Source: Arenibacter algicola
Lineage (GTDB): Bacteria; Bacteroidota; Bacteroidia; Flavobacteriales; Flavobacteriaceae
Direction of reading: 5' to 3'
Assembly (NCBI RefSeq): GCF_018860365.1
Contig: NZ_JAHKPO010000001.1
Location: 124,001 to 188,000, forward strand
DNA length: 64,000 nucleotides
Both the position numbers and the translations under genes were made by a program. The stretch's first letter is position 1, and each line of letters opens with the position of its first letter. Below, in pieces: positions 17,232 through 27,163 of the stretch. The notes under the pieces were generated by a model, which searched no databases, was not told the DNA's origin, and saw nothing but the letters and a program-made list of their open reading frames with translations.

Positions 17232-20200
17232 TTAAGATTTTATTGGATCAACCTCTGTAGGCAGGATCCCAAAATGTTCTTTAAAGCATTTTGTAAAATA
17301 TGAAGGAGTGGAGAACCCAACCTTGTAACAAACCTCACTTATATTAGTGTTTCCATTTTCAATAATTTGTTTGGCCCTTTCAATCCTTATTTTTCTCAAA
17401 AATTCATTGGCCGTTTGATTGGTAAGCGCCTTTATTTTTCTATAAAACTGACTTCGACTCAAATTTAAATGCGAAGCCAAGGCTTCTACACTTAAGTCTG
17501 GGTCATCTATATTATTATTGATGTAGTTCAGTACCTTTTCAATAAAATCCTTATCCAGGGAGGTGGTATTCTTATTCACCGGAACATCACTGATAACACT
17601 GAAATATTTATTGAAAATTAGTTGCCTACTGGTTATTAGTTGGGATAATCGAAGTCTCAGCAACCTAAGATCAAAAGGCTTAACCATATAGGCATCGGCG
17701 CCAGTTTCAATCCCTTCCATTCTATCGTCTATACGCGCTTTGGCCGTAAGCATCAATAAAGGAATATGGCTGGTCCTCATATCTCCCTTTATTTTTTTAC
17801 AAAATTCGAACCCATCCATTTCGGGCATAATAACATCTGTAATAATAATATCGGGCAGTGCAGACTTGGCCAGTTCCAAACCTTCCTTTCCATTTTTAGC
17901 CAAAAGTATCCTGTATTGATTTTTGAGTTCGTTCCTTAGATAGCTCCTAAGTTCTCCATTATCCTCAACAATCAATAAGGTGTAGGAGGTCGTTGCCTCC
18001 TCTGGGTTTACATCGGATATGGCCTCAGTTTTGGATTTTACCAAGTTAACCCGTTCTTTTTGGGAATCTGGCTCCTTAACGTCCGTAAATATCTCGTTCT
18101 CTGTAAAATGCTGTGGCCCTTTTGGCAAAATTATTCTGAAGGATGTTCCGCTTCCAACCTCACTCTTAACTTCAATTTTACCTTTGTGCAATTCCACAAA
18201 ACTCTGCACTACTTCCAAACCAATACCCGTACCACCGTAATAGGTCTTATTGAGGTTTTCTACTTGATAAAACCGCTCAAAGATCCTCTCGGTTTCCTCT
18301 TGTTTAAGACCTGGTCCCGTATCCGAAATTATTAACTCTACTCCTACGGTCGGCTTTGATTTATCCACTAATGGGAGGCTGTACAATTCATCCTTGGAAA
18401 GTAGTTCTATATTTATGGCACCACCTTCAGGAGTAACCTTAAAGGCATTGGAAAGTAAATTGAAAATTATTTTCTCCATCATACTCTCATCAGCCCAAAT
18501 GTTCAGATCTTCGGAATCCGAATCCATACTAAGATGTATATTTTTCTCCAGTGCTTCATCCTTAAAATGGCTGACCACTTCCTGCGTTAAATTGCCCAAG
18601 TTAATTTCCTTGGCCCTTAAACCAATTTTATTTAATTCCAATTTTCTAAAGTCCAACAGCTCGTTCACCAATCTATAAAGTCGGTCCGTATTCTTATAAA
18701 TTATATTGTGCTTTTCCTTTATTCTGTGTGGCAGGCTTAGACTATCGTCATTAAGAATGTCCTTAAGAGGATTAATAATTAAAGTAAGAGGTGTTCTAAA
18801 CTCATGGGAGATATTGGTGAAAAATTGAAACTTTTTTTCATCCAGATCTTTTTCCTGCAACCTTTTTTCACGTTCAGAATGTATTATCTGCTTTTCCCGT
18901 ATTCTGGACTGTGTCATTTTATTTAGTATGAAGACCCCTAAAACAAACAAAGCGATATAAGAAAATAAGGCCCAATTTGTTTTCCACCAAGGCGATAAAA
19001 CGGTGATGTTTAAAGTTAAGGGAGTTACGTTCCAAACACCATCATTGTTGGCAGCTTTTAATTTAAAGGTATAACTCCCCGGGTCCAAGTTGGTATAGGT
19101 AGCACTTCTTTTCTTACCCACATAATTCCAGGTTTCTTCATAGCCCTCCAAATAATACGCGTATTCATTTTTTTCAGGGCGGGTAAAGTTTATGCCCGAA
19201 TATTCTATTGTAAAAACAGACTGATCATGTTTCAATACAATACTATCCGTTTCCGAAATTACTTTCTTTAAGGGTGAATCCTTCTGCGTGGGCAAAACTT
19301 TTTCATTGAACAACCTAAATTCTGACAGATATAATGAAGTCTCATTGGTGTTCGTAATTATCTCAGAGGGGTTAAAATAATTGACTCCCTGATAACTTCC
19401 AAAGTAAATATTCCCTTCGTTATCCCTAAAGGCCGAATTAATATTGAAATCGTTGGCCAAGAGTCCATCATCCATGGTGTAATTTTGGAATTCCCTGGTA
19501 GCTATATCCAATTTTGAAATTCCCGCATTGCCTCCCATCCAAATGTTGCCATCCAAGCTTTCTATAATTCCGCATACATTTTCCTCTTCAAGGCCTTTAA
19601 ATTTATCATACCAAATAAATGTATCGGTCTTGGGCAGGTAGTTACATAGACCCGCACCTTTGGTCCCTATCCAAATAGTATGGTCCGAACTTTCATAAAT
19701 TGATAAAATGTAATTGGAGGCAGAATTATTTGTAGATTCCTGGGACATTCGGTCTATCATGGAGACCGCTGTAAACTTTTGGCCCGGTTGCTTCATTATT
19801 TTATATAGCCCTTGGGTAGTCCCCAGCCATATGTTGTCCTCAAAATCCACCAATACCTTATAAGCACTGCTTCCACTGATTCCCAAATCATTAAATGGCT
19901 GGGAATTATAATGTTTAAAAAGGCCCGTTTCCGGGTCGAAGGAATGCAACCCACTATGATAGGTTCCAATCCAAATAGTACCGTCCCTGTCCTCATCAAA
20001 ACTCATTACCGTATTGGACGTTAGGCCACCTTGGGTGCTGTTGGTATTGTAGTTAATGAATTTCTCGGTTCCTTTTTTTAAAAAATAGATTCCTCCATCC
20101 CAACTTCCTGCCCAAATATTATCCTTGCTGTCCAAAAAAATGGTTTGTATGTAGTCGCTGGTCAGTCCTTTATATGCACTTTTACTGGCCTTGTTTATAT

Positions 20201-21413
20201 GGATGTAATCATTATTTTTTAAATCTAGAATGTCTATCCCTCCACCGTCCATTCCTATCCATAACTTGCCAGAGGGATCCTTCGCGATTGAGGTAACCGA
20301 ACTTATTTGCAATGAGTTGGGGTTGTTGTATAGGCTTTCTATGTCTTTAAACTTGTCATATAACCTGTCGTATACTGCTACCCCTTTATTATAATATCCC
20401 AACCATATTTTTTCATCATTGTCCAAATACAAAGTCCATATGGAATTTGACAAAAGACTTTTTTCGTCTTTTTTGTTGGTCAAATAATGTTTCAGTACAG
20501 CCCCATCCCTATTTATATGGAACAGGCCGTCATTTTCCGTACCACACATTAAGGTACCGTTCGGAAGTGCCATTAAAGTAAAAAAGGGATGGGTAGAAAA
20601 GGAGTACCTTTCCATAACGGAGGGTTGGCCTAATTCCGGATTGACAATTTTCACTTTATATAGTCCATCGTAGAAAGTCCCGACCCAAATATTATCCGCA
20701 TCGTCTATTAGCAACGACCTTATGGCGACCTCTATGGTCAACATTTGTCCCTGCTTCCAAATACCCAAACGTTTAAGTATCCCCGTTTTTCCATCGATGG
20801 TATAAAGGCCCCTATTGGTCCCGACAAAAATTTTGCCGTTCGCATCTCTCTGTATTGCCCTCACTACCAAAGGATCTGCTACATCTAATTCGTTGACCGT
20901 AACTTTTTCTACCTCAAAATTATCCAAATTCATTTTGAACATTCCCGAACGGAAAGAACCAATAAGTAAATTCCCCTCATTATCTTCCATTAAAGCACTT
21001 ATAGGCATTATGGGACCGTTCTGCACACTGGCGGACAATACTGGAATTCGCCTAAACTGATCTTTATCACGATCATAAAGATTTAGCCCTACCTCTGTAC
21101 CTACCCATAATCTATTCCTACTATCCAAATACGAACAATTAATTTGGCTACTGCTTATGGAAGTGGAATCATTAATAATATGTTTGTAGGATTTATAATC
21201 TATCCCATCATAACGGTACAATCCAGAACCGTTGGTACCTATCCAAATAAAGCCATAATCGTCCTGCAAAATGGAATAGACCCCTACTTTGGATATCCCT
21301 TCCTTAATATTCACAAAATTTAAGATTGGAACATCCTCTTGAGCCTTCAAATCAGAAGTAAAAAGACTTAGGACTATAAAAAAAACAAAGATTCTACTAA
21401 AATCTACTGGCAT
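17232..21413 (-). CDS. Hybrid two-component system regulator (HTCS) of the glucan locus
   Basis: A 1393-residue protein combining sensor, kinase, receiver and DNA-binding domains. A signal peptide (1-24) precedes about 14 propeller repeats (Reg_prop, for example GFIWIGTNGSGLYRYDG) up to about residue 720. A Y_Y_Y domain follows (EYAYYLEGYEETWNYVG, about 740-805), then a transmembrane helix (about 808-832). The DHp box has NISHEFRTPL (His870), the ATPase has DTGPGL and GGTGIGLEVV, the receiver has Asp1193 (TDVIMPEMDGFEF), and the C-terminus is an AraC helix-turn-helix (about 1290-1390). The periplasmic propeller would bind a glucan oligosaccharide and activate the downstream susC operon. The gene is complete, with all catalytic motifs present. 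Confidence 0.96.
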   Translation of the reverse strand: MPVDFSRIFVFFIVLSLFTSDLKAQEDVPILNFVNIKEGISKVGVYSILQDDYGFIWIGTNGSGLYRYDGIDYKSYKHIINDSTSISSSQINCSYLDSRNRLWVGTEVGLNLYDRDKDQFRRIPVLSASVQNGPIMPISALMEDNEGNLLIGSFRSGMFKMNLDNFEVEKVTVNELDVADPLVVRAIQRDANGKIFVGTNRGLYTIDGKTGILKRLGIWKQGQMLTIEVAIRSLLIDDADNIWVGTFYDGLYKVKIVNPELGQPSVMERYSFSTHPFFTLMALPNGTLMCGTENDGLFHINRDGAVLKHYLTNKKDEKSLLSNSIWTLYLDNDEKIWLGYYNKGVAVYDRLYDKFKDIESLYNNPNSLQISSVTSIAKDPSGKLWIGMDGGGIDILDLKNNDYIHINKASKSAYKGLTSDYIQTIFLDSKDNIWAGSWDGGIYFLKKGTEKFINYNTNSTQGGLTSNTVMSFDEDRDGTIWIGTYHSGLHSFDPETGLFKHYNSQPFNDLGISGSSAYKVLVDFEDNIWLGTTQGLYKIMKQPGQKFTAVSMIDRMSQESTNNSASNYILSIYESSDHTIWIGTKGAGLCNYLPKTDTFIWYDKFKGLEEENVCGIIESLDGNIWMGGNAGISKLDIATREFQNYTMDDGLLANDFNINSAFRDNEGNIYFGSYQGVNYFNPSEIITNTNETSLYLSEFRLFNEKVLPTQKDSPLKKVISETDSIVLKHDQSVFTIEYSGINFTRPEKNEYAYYLEGYEETWNYVGKKRSATYTNLDPGSYTFKLKAANNDGVWNVTPLTLNITVLSPWWKTNWALFSYIALFVLGVFILNKMTQSRIREKQIIHSEREKRLQEKDLDEKKFQFFTNISHEFRTPLTLIINPLKDILNDDSLSLPHRIKEKHNIIYKNTDRLYRLVNELLDFRKLELNKIGLRAKEINLGNLTQEVVSHFKDEALEKNIHLSMDSDSEDLNIWADESMMEKIIFNLLSNAFKVTPEGGAINIELLSKDELYSLPLVDKSKPTVGVELIISDTGPGLKQEETERIFERFYQVENLNKTYYGGTGIGLEVVQSFVELHKGKIEVKSEVGSGTSFRIILPKGPQHFTENEIFTDVKEPDSQKERVNLVKSKTEAISDVNPEEATTSYTLLIVEDNGELRSYLRNELKNQYRILLAKNGKEGLELAKSALPDIIITDVIMPEMDGFEFCKKIKGDMRTSHIPLLMLTAKARIDDRMEGIETGADAYMVKPFDLRLLRLRLSQLITSRQLIFNKYFSVISDVPVNKNTTSLDKDFIEKVLNYINNNIDDPDLSVEALASHLNLSRSQFYRKIKALTNQTANEFLRKIRIERAKQIIENGNTNISEVCYKVGFSTPSYFTKCFKEHFGILPTEVDPIKS

Positions 21414-21655
21414 TTAACCGAAGTTTAAGTTGAGCTTTTAAGACACCGGTAAAATAGGAATAAAAACATAAACTCCATATTACAATTAGCTTTTAGAAAT
21501 CACAGGCATATAAATTTTGATTAATGGAGGAGCCGCAATCGGGACAATATTCCTGCATAAAAACAAGCTTCATGCAAGAAGGTATAGGAAGAACTAAAAA
21601 ATCAACAACTTTTCTTTTGATTAAAATTAGTCTATTTTTATCAAAAATTAGCCCA

Positions 21656-23173
21656 ATGGACATCAAAGACAAATTCTTTGCACATATAGAGGAAGGATAT
21701 ACCACAAAAGGAGACTTTATCACTATGGGTTCCGCCATGTTGAACGGGGAAACCATAACCAATGCACACGTAAAAATCCCATTAAAAACACTTAATAGGC
21801 ATGGTCTCATTGCCGGGGCAACCGGTACAGGTAAGACCAAAACCCTTCAGGTAATTGCGGAAAATCTTTCGGACAAAGGAATTCCCGTATTGCTTATGGA
21901 CCTTAAAGGGGATCTTAGCGGTCTGGCCCAACCCAGTCCTGGGCATCCAAAAATTGATGAACGTCACGCCAAAATAGGTGGCCTACCATTTACTCCAAAA
22001 GCCTTTCCTGTAGAAATACTTTCCCTTTCCGAACAGGACGGTGTAAAATTGAGGGCCACGGTTTCAGAATTTGGACCGGTTCTTCTCAGCCGAATTCTAG
22101 ATCTTTCAGTTACACAGGAAGGTATTGTAGCGGTTGTTTTTAAATATTGTGATGACAACAAGCTTCCGTTATTGGACCTTAAGGATTTTAAAAAAGTATT
22201 GCAGTACGCCACAGAAGAGGGCAAAAAGGAATTTTCCGATTCCTATGGGCGAATCTCTACCAGTTCTACCGGGACCATTCTTAGAAAAATAATAGAACTG
22301 GAACAGCAAGGTGCCGATCTGTTTTTTGGAGAAAAATCTTTTGATGTAGAGGACCTTACCCGTATTGACGAAAATGGCAGGGGTTATATCAATATTCTTC
22401 GTTTAACGGATATACAGGACAGGCCTAAATTATTTTCAACTTTTATGTTGAGTCTATTGGCTGAAATTTACGATACTTTTCCTGAGCAAGGTGATACCGG
22501 GAGACCGGAACTGGTCCTTTTTATAGATGAAGCCCACCTTATTTTCAACGAAGCTTCAAAAGCACTTTTAAATCAAATAGAGAACATTGTAAAATTAATA
22601 CGATCCAAAGGTATCGGGGTGTATTTTGTAACCCAAAACCCTACCGATGTGCCAGACGCAGTCCTTTCCCAATTGGGATTAAAGGTGCAACATGCCCTAC
22701 GTGCGTTTACTGCAAAGGATAGGAAAGCCATAAAACTTACTGCAGAAAACTATCCCATTTCCGAATTTTATGATACCAAGGAAGTTTTGACTTCCCTGGG
22801 AATCGGGGAGGCATTGATCAGTGCCCTGGATGAAAAGGGAAGACCAACCCCCCTAGCGGCCACTATGCTAAGGGCTCCTATGAGCCGGATGGATATTCTT
22901 ACCGACAGTGAGCTTAAAGAGGTAATAGACAAATCTAAACTGGTTAGAAAATACAATGAAACCATAGACCGGGAAAGCGCCTATGAACTCCTAAACGTTA
23001 AGATTGAAAAGGCAGAAAAACTGGCTGAAGAGGAAAAGGCCTCTTCCAGCAGTAAATCAACCCGATCTAGCTCCAGAAGGACCAGCACACGCCAAAACCC
23101 TGTAATAAAAGTATTGACCAGCGCAACTTTTATTAGGGGAGTCCTGGGCGTATTAAAGAAAGTTATGCGATAG
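21656..23173 (+). CDS. HerA-like ATPase, DUF853 family
   Basis: A 505-residue P-loop ATPase of the HerA/FtsK-related DUF853 family. Walker A is GATGTGKTKTL, about 50-60 residues into the protein, and Walker B is LVLFIDEAHLIF; YFVTQNPTDVPDAVLSQLG is the sensor region. The C-terminus is a Ser/Arg/Thr-rich linker (SSSSKSTRSSSRRTSTRQ) followed by a short hydrophobic helix. The ATG at 21656 (MDIKDKFFAHIEEGY) is preferred to an in-frame ATG at 21524, because the extra 44 residues resemble translated leader and family members begin near this point. The family's cellular role is not settled; DNA or RNA translocation is inferred from homology. Confidence 0.9.
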   Translation: MDIKDKFFAHIEEGYTTKGDFITMGSAMLNGETITNAHVKIPLKTLNRHGLIAGATGTGKTKTLQVIAENLSDKGIPVLLMDLKGDLSGLAQPSPGHPKIDERHAKIGGLPFTPKAFPVEILSLSEQDGVKLRATVSEFGPVLLSRILDLSVTQEGIVAVVFKYCDDNKLPLLDLKDFKKVLQYATEEGKKEFSDSYGRISTSSTGTILRKIIELEQQGADLFFGEKSFDVEDLTRIDENGRGYINILRLTDIQDRPKLFSTFMLSLLAEIYDTFPEQGDTGRPELVLFIDEAHLIFNEASKALLNQIENIVKLIRSKGIGVYFVTQNPTDVPDAVLSQLGLKVQHALRAFTAKDRKAIKLTAENYPISEFYDTKEVLTSLGIGEALISALDEKGRPTPLAATMLRAPMSRMDILTDSELKEVIDKSKLVRKYNETIDRESAYELLNVKIEKAEKLAEEEKASSSSKSTRSSSRRTSTRQNPVIKVLTSATFIRGVLGVLKKVMR

Positions 23174-23239
23174 TCCTATGGATTATCCACCAACAAGACA
23201 CAAAAAAATTAATCTTTAAAAATACCTTTTACCTTTAAA

Positions 23240-23788
23240 ATGATAAGAAAATCAATTTTTGCCGTAGCAATAAGCGCGCTACTCTTTATTCAATGTAATA
23301 CCAATACCGATTTTGTAATTGCCAAAGACCAAGTAGGCAAATTGATGAAATCCAATACCGTTGATGAAATTGAAACTGTATTTGCCAGTGATTCCATAGT
23401 TAGGGATACGGCAATTACCAGAATTGGTGCAGCAGTAAAAAAGATCAACATTTATGAAAAGGGAGGCAAGCATTTACTTACCCTCACCCCCAATAAGGAT
23501 AGTATTCCAAAAATAGAAATTATCCGTATTTACGATCCAAGATATGTTACTGAAAAAGGCGTTGGACTCAATAGTACCTTTAAGGATATCAAAGACAAAC
23601 ACAGTATTAAAAAAATTATAACAGCCCTCAACAATGTGGTGATTTTCCTTAAGGACTCCGACGCCTATTTCACCATAGCCAAGACCGAACTTCCCAGCAA
23701 CCTTCAATATGGCAACAACACCGATATTGAAGCTGTTCAGATACCGGACAAGGCAAAGATCAAATATATGATGGTGGGCTGGGAATAA
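23240..23788 (+). CDS. Conserved lipoprotein of unknown function
   Basis: A 182-residue protein with a lipoprotein-type signal (AISALLFIQCNTNTD, Cys19). The mature part alternates beta strands and charged loops and contains FKDIKDKHSIKKIITALN. I recognise no catalytic motif. It follows the HerA-like gene by 66 bp and precedes the hydrolase gene by 15 bp, so it is probably co-transcribed with them. The function is unknown. Confidence 0.75.
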   Translation: MIRKSIFAVAISALLFIQCNTNTDFVIAKDQVGKLMKSNTVDEIETVFASDSIVRDTAITRIGAAVKKINIYEKGGKHLLTLTPNKDSIPKIEIIRIYDPRYVTEKGVGLNSTFKDIKDKHSIKKIITALNNVVIFLKDSDAYFTIAKTELPSNLQYGNNTDIEAVQIPDKAKIKYMMVGWE

Positions 23789-23803
23789 CAGCAACGCAAT
23801 TCT

Positions 23804-24643
23804 ATGCGAAAACTATTTTACCGTACTCTGGCACTTTCCTATGGTGCCTACTTTAATTCCACGGCACTTTTCTCTGAAAAGGAGGCGGGAAAAAAGGCGT
23901 TCAAAACTTTTACGACCCCAAGAAAGGGCAGGATATTGCCAGTACAGCAAGAATACCTACAAGAGTATCTGGGCAAAAGGGTTAGGGTGAACAACACTGG
24001 GCTGCAGACCTATGAATGGCCAGGAACCGGGGAAACCGTACTTTTAATGCACGGTTGGGAAAGCAATGCCTTTAGGTGGCGGTATCTTATTGAAAAATTA
24101 CAGGAAAGGGAATTCAATATCATTGCCTTTGATGCTCCGGGCCATGGATATTCCGAAGGAAATAGTTTAAATGTGGTCACCTATGCGGACAGCGCTCGGC
24201 AACTCATAGACCTATACCGGCCCAAACATATTATTGGCCATTCTATGGGGGGACTTGCCACCCTTCATAATCAATATCAAAATCCCAACACCTCCATCGA
24301 AAAAATAGTGACTTTGGGAGCCCCGGCCGAACTCTCCGAGTTAATGGCACATTACCAGAACCTGGTCAGGTTCAACAAGAAGGTGTTAGAGGCCTTGGAT
24401 AAGCACGTATATGAGCATTTCAACTTTAGAATTCACGATATCTCCACCCCCAAGTTTGCCAAATCCATTGACCAGAAGGGGCTCATTATACATGATGAAT
24501 GGGATACAATAACCCCGTTCAACGCTTCCGAACGTCTCCACCAAAACTGGAAAAACAGCAGCTTAATAAAAACCACCGGGCTTGGCCACTCCTTGCACCA
24601 AGAGGAAATCAACTTACAAATAGTAGACTTTTTATTGTCTTAA
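23804..24643 (+). CDS. Alpha/beta hydrolase
   Basis: A 279-residue alpha/beta-hydrolase fold enzyme without an evident signal peptide. The oxyanion strand has LLMHGWESNAFRWRYL, the nucleophile elbow is IIGHSMGG (Ser147), the acid is probably in IIHDEWDTITPF and the histidine is in GLGHSLHQEE. The natural ester or other substrate is unknown. Only 15 bp separates it from the preceding lipoprotein gene. Confidence 0.88.
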   Translation: MRKLFYRTLALSYGAYFNSTALFSEKEAGKKAFKTFTTPRKGRILPVQQEYLQEYLGKRVRVNNTGLQTYEWPGTGETVLLMHGWESNAFRWRYLIEKLQEREFNIIAFDAPGHGYSEGNSLNVVTYADSARQLIDLYRPKHIIGHSMGGLATLHNQYQNPNTSIEKIVTLGAPAELSELMAHYQNLVRFNKKVLEALDKHVYEHFNFRIHDISTPKFAKSIDQKGLIIHDEWDTITPFNASERLHQNWKNSSLIKTTGLGHSLHQEEINLQIVDFLLS

Positions 24644-24745
24644 ATTTGCAATGCAATTTTATTCCCCAACCAATTTCCTTTTTAAAATATGCTTATTTTT
24701 AGAAAGTTTTACAACCCGTATTCCATAAATTAAAGAATCTAATAT

Positions 24746-25171
24746 ATGTCTGAAATTACTCCCTTTCATATTGCCATTCCTGTCCATAATTTAGCCGAAT
24801 GCCGTAAATTTTACGGGGAAATATTAAACTGTGAAGAAGGAAGAAGCAGTGATCATTGGGTCGACTTTAATCTGTTCGGTCACCAATTGGTAATCCATTA
24901 CAAACCTAAGGCCAAGGGCGAAGAATTGCACGTTAACCCTGTAGACGGCAAAGATGTTCCCGTACCGCATTACGGAGTAGTCCTGCCTTGGGATACTTTT
25001 AAATCCTTTTCGGAAGAACTTATTGCAAAAGGGGTAAGCTTTGTTATTGAGCCCTATATCCGTTTTAAGGGAGAGGTTGGCGAACAGGCCACCATGTTCT
25101 TTCTGGATCCTGCAGGGAATGCCCTGGAATTCAAGGCCTTTAAGGATATGGGACAATTGTTTGCCAAATAA
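24746..25171 (+). CDS. VOC (glyoxalase/dioxygenase superfamily) protein
   Basis: A 141-residue single-chain protein of the vicinal oxygen chelate superfamily. It has the paired beta-alpha-beta modules, opening with [20 protein letters not shown], and candidate metal ligands at His8, in FGHQLVIHY and in the terminal [15 protein letters not shown] (Glu). The substrate is not predictable; relatives are annotated as dioxygenase-like. It is convergent with the sugar isomerase gene, and a bidirectional terminator lies between them. Confidence 0.88.
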   Translation: MSEITPFHIAIPVHNLAECRKFYGEILNCEEGRSSDHWVDFNLFGHQLVIHYKPKAKGEELHVNPVDGKDVPVPHYGVVLPWDTFKSFSEELIAKGVSFVIEPYIRFKGEVGEQATMFFLDPAGNALEFKAFKDMGQLFAK

Positions 25172-25211
25172 CCAATCCAATACCTAAACTTCAACCAACC
25201 CTTAACTTTAG

Positions 25212-25245
25212 GTTCATGAAAAACCTTTATAGGTTTTTCATGAAC
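25212..25245. terminator. Bidirectional intrinsic terminator
   Basis: GTTCATGAAAAACC (25212-25225) and GGTTTTTCATGAAC (25232-25245) form a perfect 14-bp stem around TTTATA, between two convergent genes. It overlaps the stop codon of the minus-strand gene. The A/T-rich stem ends could serve both strands. Confidence 0.7.
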
Positions 25246-26063
25246 TTCATATTGTGCGTCATACTCTCAAAAGGGGTACTGGCATACTCCTCTTGCTCTA
25301 TAAATATATACTTAAGTCCGGATTCCTTTTTATATTTCAGCATTTGGGCTATGTCCAAACCTCCTTTTCCAAACTCGGTGCTTTCCTTTTTCACCATGTC
25401 CATATCCTTCAAATGCCATAATGGAAACCTACCTTCATACTTTCTAAAATAATCCAAAGGATCCTTCCCGGCAACCACGACCCAACCTAGATCAAGTTCC
25501 ATATGCACCAGGTTGGCTTGGGTATTTTTCAACAGGATATCATAGAACACTTCCCCGTTTTCGGATTCAAATTCATATTCGTGATTATGGTATCCGAATT
25601 TAATATTTCTACTGCTACATTCTTCCCCTGCCTTATTAAAGGCTTCGGCTACGGCCTTATAGTTGTCCGCCGTTTGTCCTTCGGTAGGCATGGAGGAGCA
25701 AATTAGATATTCCTGTCCGGCCTCGGCCGCCTGATCCATGGTCTCCTTCCAATGTTCGTCCAAGGCTACATGGCCGCTTCTGAGGGTCATCCCCAGATCT
25801 TCACAAACACCTTTCATTTCTTTCGGCTTTAGACCGTAATACAGTCCCTTGGTACTTCTTGCCGATTCAATTTGTTTAATTCCCAAGGCCGCTATTCTCT
25901 TTAAAGTACCAAGAGCATCTTCCAACATCTCGTCACGAAAGGTATACAATTGAACCCCTAAATTCTTTTTTGGATTCTTATAGGGCAAAGTAAAGGATGG
26001 TAATAAAACCACACCTGCTGCCAACATTCCTGACTGCATTAAAAATTCTTTTCTCGTTGTCAT
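25227..26063 (-). CDS. Exported sugar phosphate isomerase/epimerase (TIM barrel)
   Basis: A 278-residue TIM-barrel protein of the xylose-isomerase-like superfamily. It starts with a signal-like leader (TRKEFLMQSGMLAAGVVLL), resembling a Tat leader with Arg-Lys instead of Arg-Arg, and then LGVQLYTFRDEM. Likely metal ligands are in KFGYHNHEYEFE, MELDLGWVV and FPLWHLKDMD, ending with FIEQEEY. The reaction is probably isomerisation or epimerisation, or processing of a keto sugar; the substrate is unknown. It lies 15 bp downstream of the aldo/keto reductase gene, implying one operon and a joint sugar pathway. Confidence 0.85.
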   Translation of the reverse strand: MTTRKEFLMQSGMLAAGVVLLPSFTLPYKNPKKNLGVQLYTFRDEMLEDALGTLKRIAALGIKQIESARSTKGLYYGLKPKEMKGVCEDLGMTLRSGHVALDEHWKETMDQAAEAGQEYLICSSMPTEGQTADNYKAVAEAFNKAGEECSSRNIKFGYHNHEYEFESENGEVFYDILLKNTQANLVHMELDLGWVVVAGKDPLDYFRKYEGRFPLWHLKDMDMVKKESTEFGKGGLDIAQMLKYKKESGLKYIFIEQEEYASTPFESMTHNMKFMKNL

Positions 26064-26078
26064 ATTCTATCCTTTATA

Positions 26079-27050
26079 TTACTGTGACCAAGAGGTTGGT
26101 TTTCTATCCCACCTATGGCCTTTCAATTCCTTATATAACCCTATTGGTAAGCCTTTGCCATCACTTAAGGCCGTATTCATTAACACGTTCTTTTCCTTGC
26201 GCATTCCAGGAATTATAGTACTTACCGTTTTGTTCATTGTAATAAAGCGCAAAGCCATTTCTGCCATGGTCATCCCTTCCGGAACAACCGGTCTCAACAG
26301 ATCTGCCCTTTCCGCACTTGCAATTAAATTCTCGGGAACAAAATATGTCGCCCGCCAATCCCCTTCCGGAAATTGGGTCTCTTTGGTAATATTCCCGGTC
26401 AAGGTACCTTCATCAAAAGGCACCCTTGCAATGACAGCAATATCCAAGGCTGAACATAAGGGGAAAAGAACATCCTCCGGAGCTTGGTCAAAAATATTGT
26501 AAATCACCTGCACCGCATCAAAAGCTCCTGTTTTAAGGGCCTTGATACCATTTTCTGGCTCCCAGCGGTTTACACTGATACCCATGGCTGCTATCTTCCC
26601 TGACTTTTTTAAATCTTCAACAGCTCTTTGCCACTCCTCACGATCGGACCAACTGTCGTCCCAGGTATGGAACTGCATTAAATCCAATTGCTCCGAGCGT
26701 AAATTCTTCAGGGTCTTTTCCGTATATTCTACAATATGGGACGTAGGATAGGATTCCTCTAAACTATATTCCGGTTTTGCCGGCCATTTAAAATTTTTAG
26801 CTGGGATTTTGCTGGCGGTAAAAAGTTTTTTATTGGGATATCTCCGCAATAGATCGCCCAGTAATTTTTCACTGTGCCCATGGCCATAGGCCCAAGCCGT
26901 ATCGAAAAAATTAACTCCGTTTTCCACGGCCAGATCCAATGACTTGGCAGACAATAGATCGTCGGACTCTGTCCATCCGCCCATGCCCCACATTCCATAT
27001 CCTATTTCACTTACATCCCACTGGGTTCTACCAAATTTTCTTTTGATCAT
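26079..27050 (-). CDS. Aldo/keto reductase
   Basis: A 323-residue NADPH-dependent aldo/keto reductase barrel. The catalytic region shows FFDTAWAYGHGHSEKLLG (Asp and Tyr), TASKIPA (Lys) and LMQFHTWDD (His), the usual tetrad. The C-terminal cofactor segment has STIIPGMRKEKNV. No signal peptide is present. The gene precedes the TIM-barrel isomerase by 15 bp and probably reduces or oxidises a sugar or polyol in the same pathway. Confidence 0.92.
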   Translation of the reverse strand: MIKRKFGRTQWDVSEIGYGMWGMGGWTESDDLLSAKSLDLAVENGVNFFDTAWAYGHGHSEKLLGDLLRRYPNKKLFTASKIPAKNFKWPAKPEYSLEESYPTSHIVEYTEKTLKNLRSEQLDLMQFHTWDDSWSDREEWQRAVEDLKKSGKIAAMGISVNRWEPENGIKALKTGAFDAVQVIYNIFDQAPEDVLFPLCSALDIAVIARVPFDEGTLTGNITKETQFPEGDWRATYFVPENLIASAERADLLRPVVPEGMTMAEMALRFITMNKTVSTIIPGMRKEKNVLMNTALSDGKGLPIGLYKELKGHRWDRKPTSWSQ

Positions 27051-27163
27051 ACTTCTTGTTTACTTTCTTGCTCCTTGAAATCCCGTATACTAGTTAATGT
27101 GAGTTTAATTTAAAATTAAATACAAATACCTAAAGACCAACCTATTAAAGTTAATGCTCTGTC

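Noticed and set aside
21524-21655. N-terminal extension of the HerA-like protein from an upstream ATG
   Set aside because: The extra 44 residues have leader-like composition, and the ATG at 21656 begins the recognisable family sequence.
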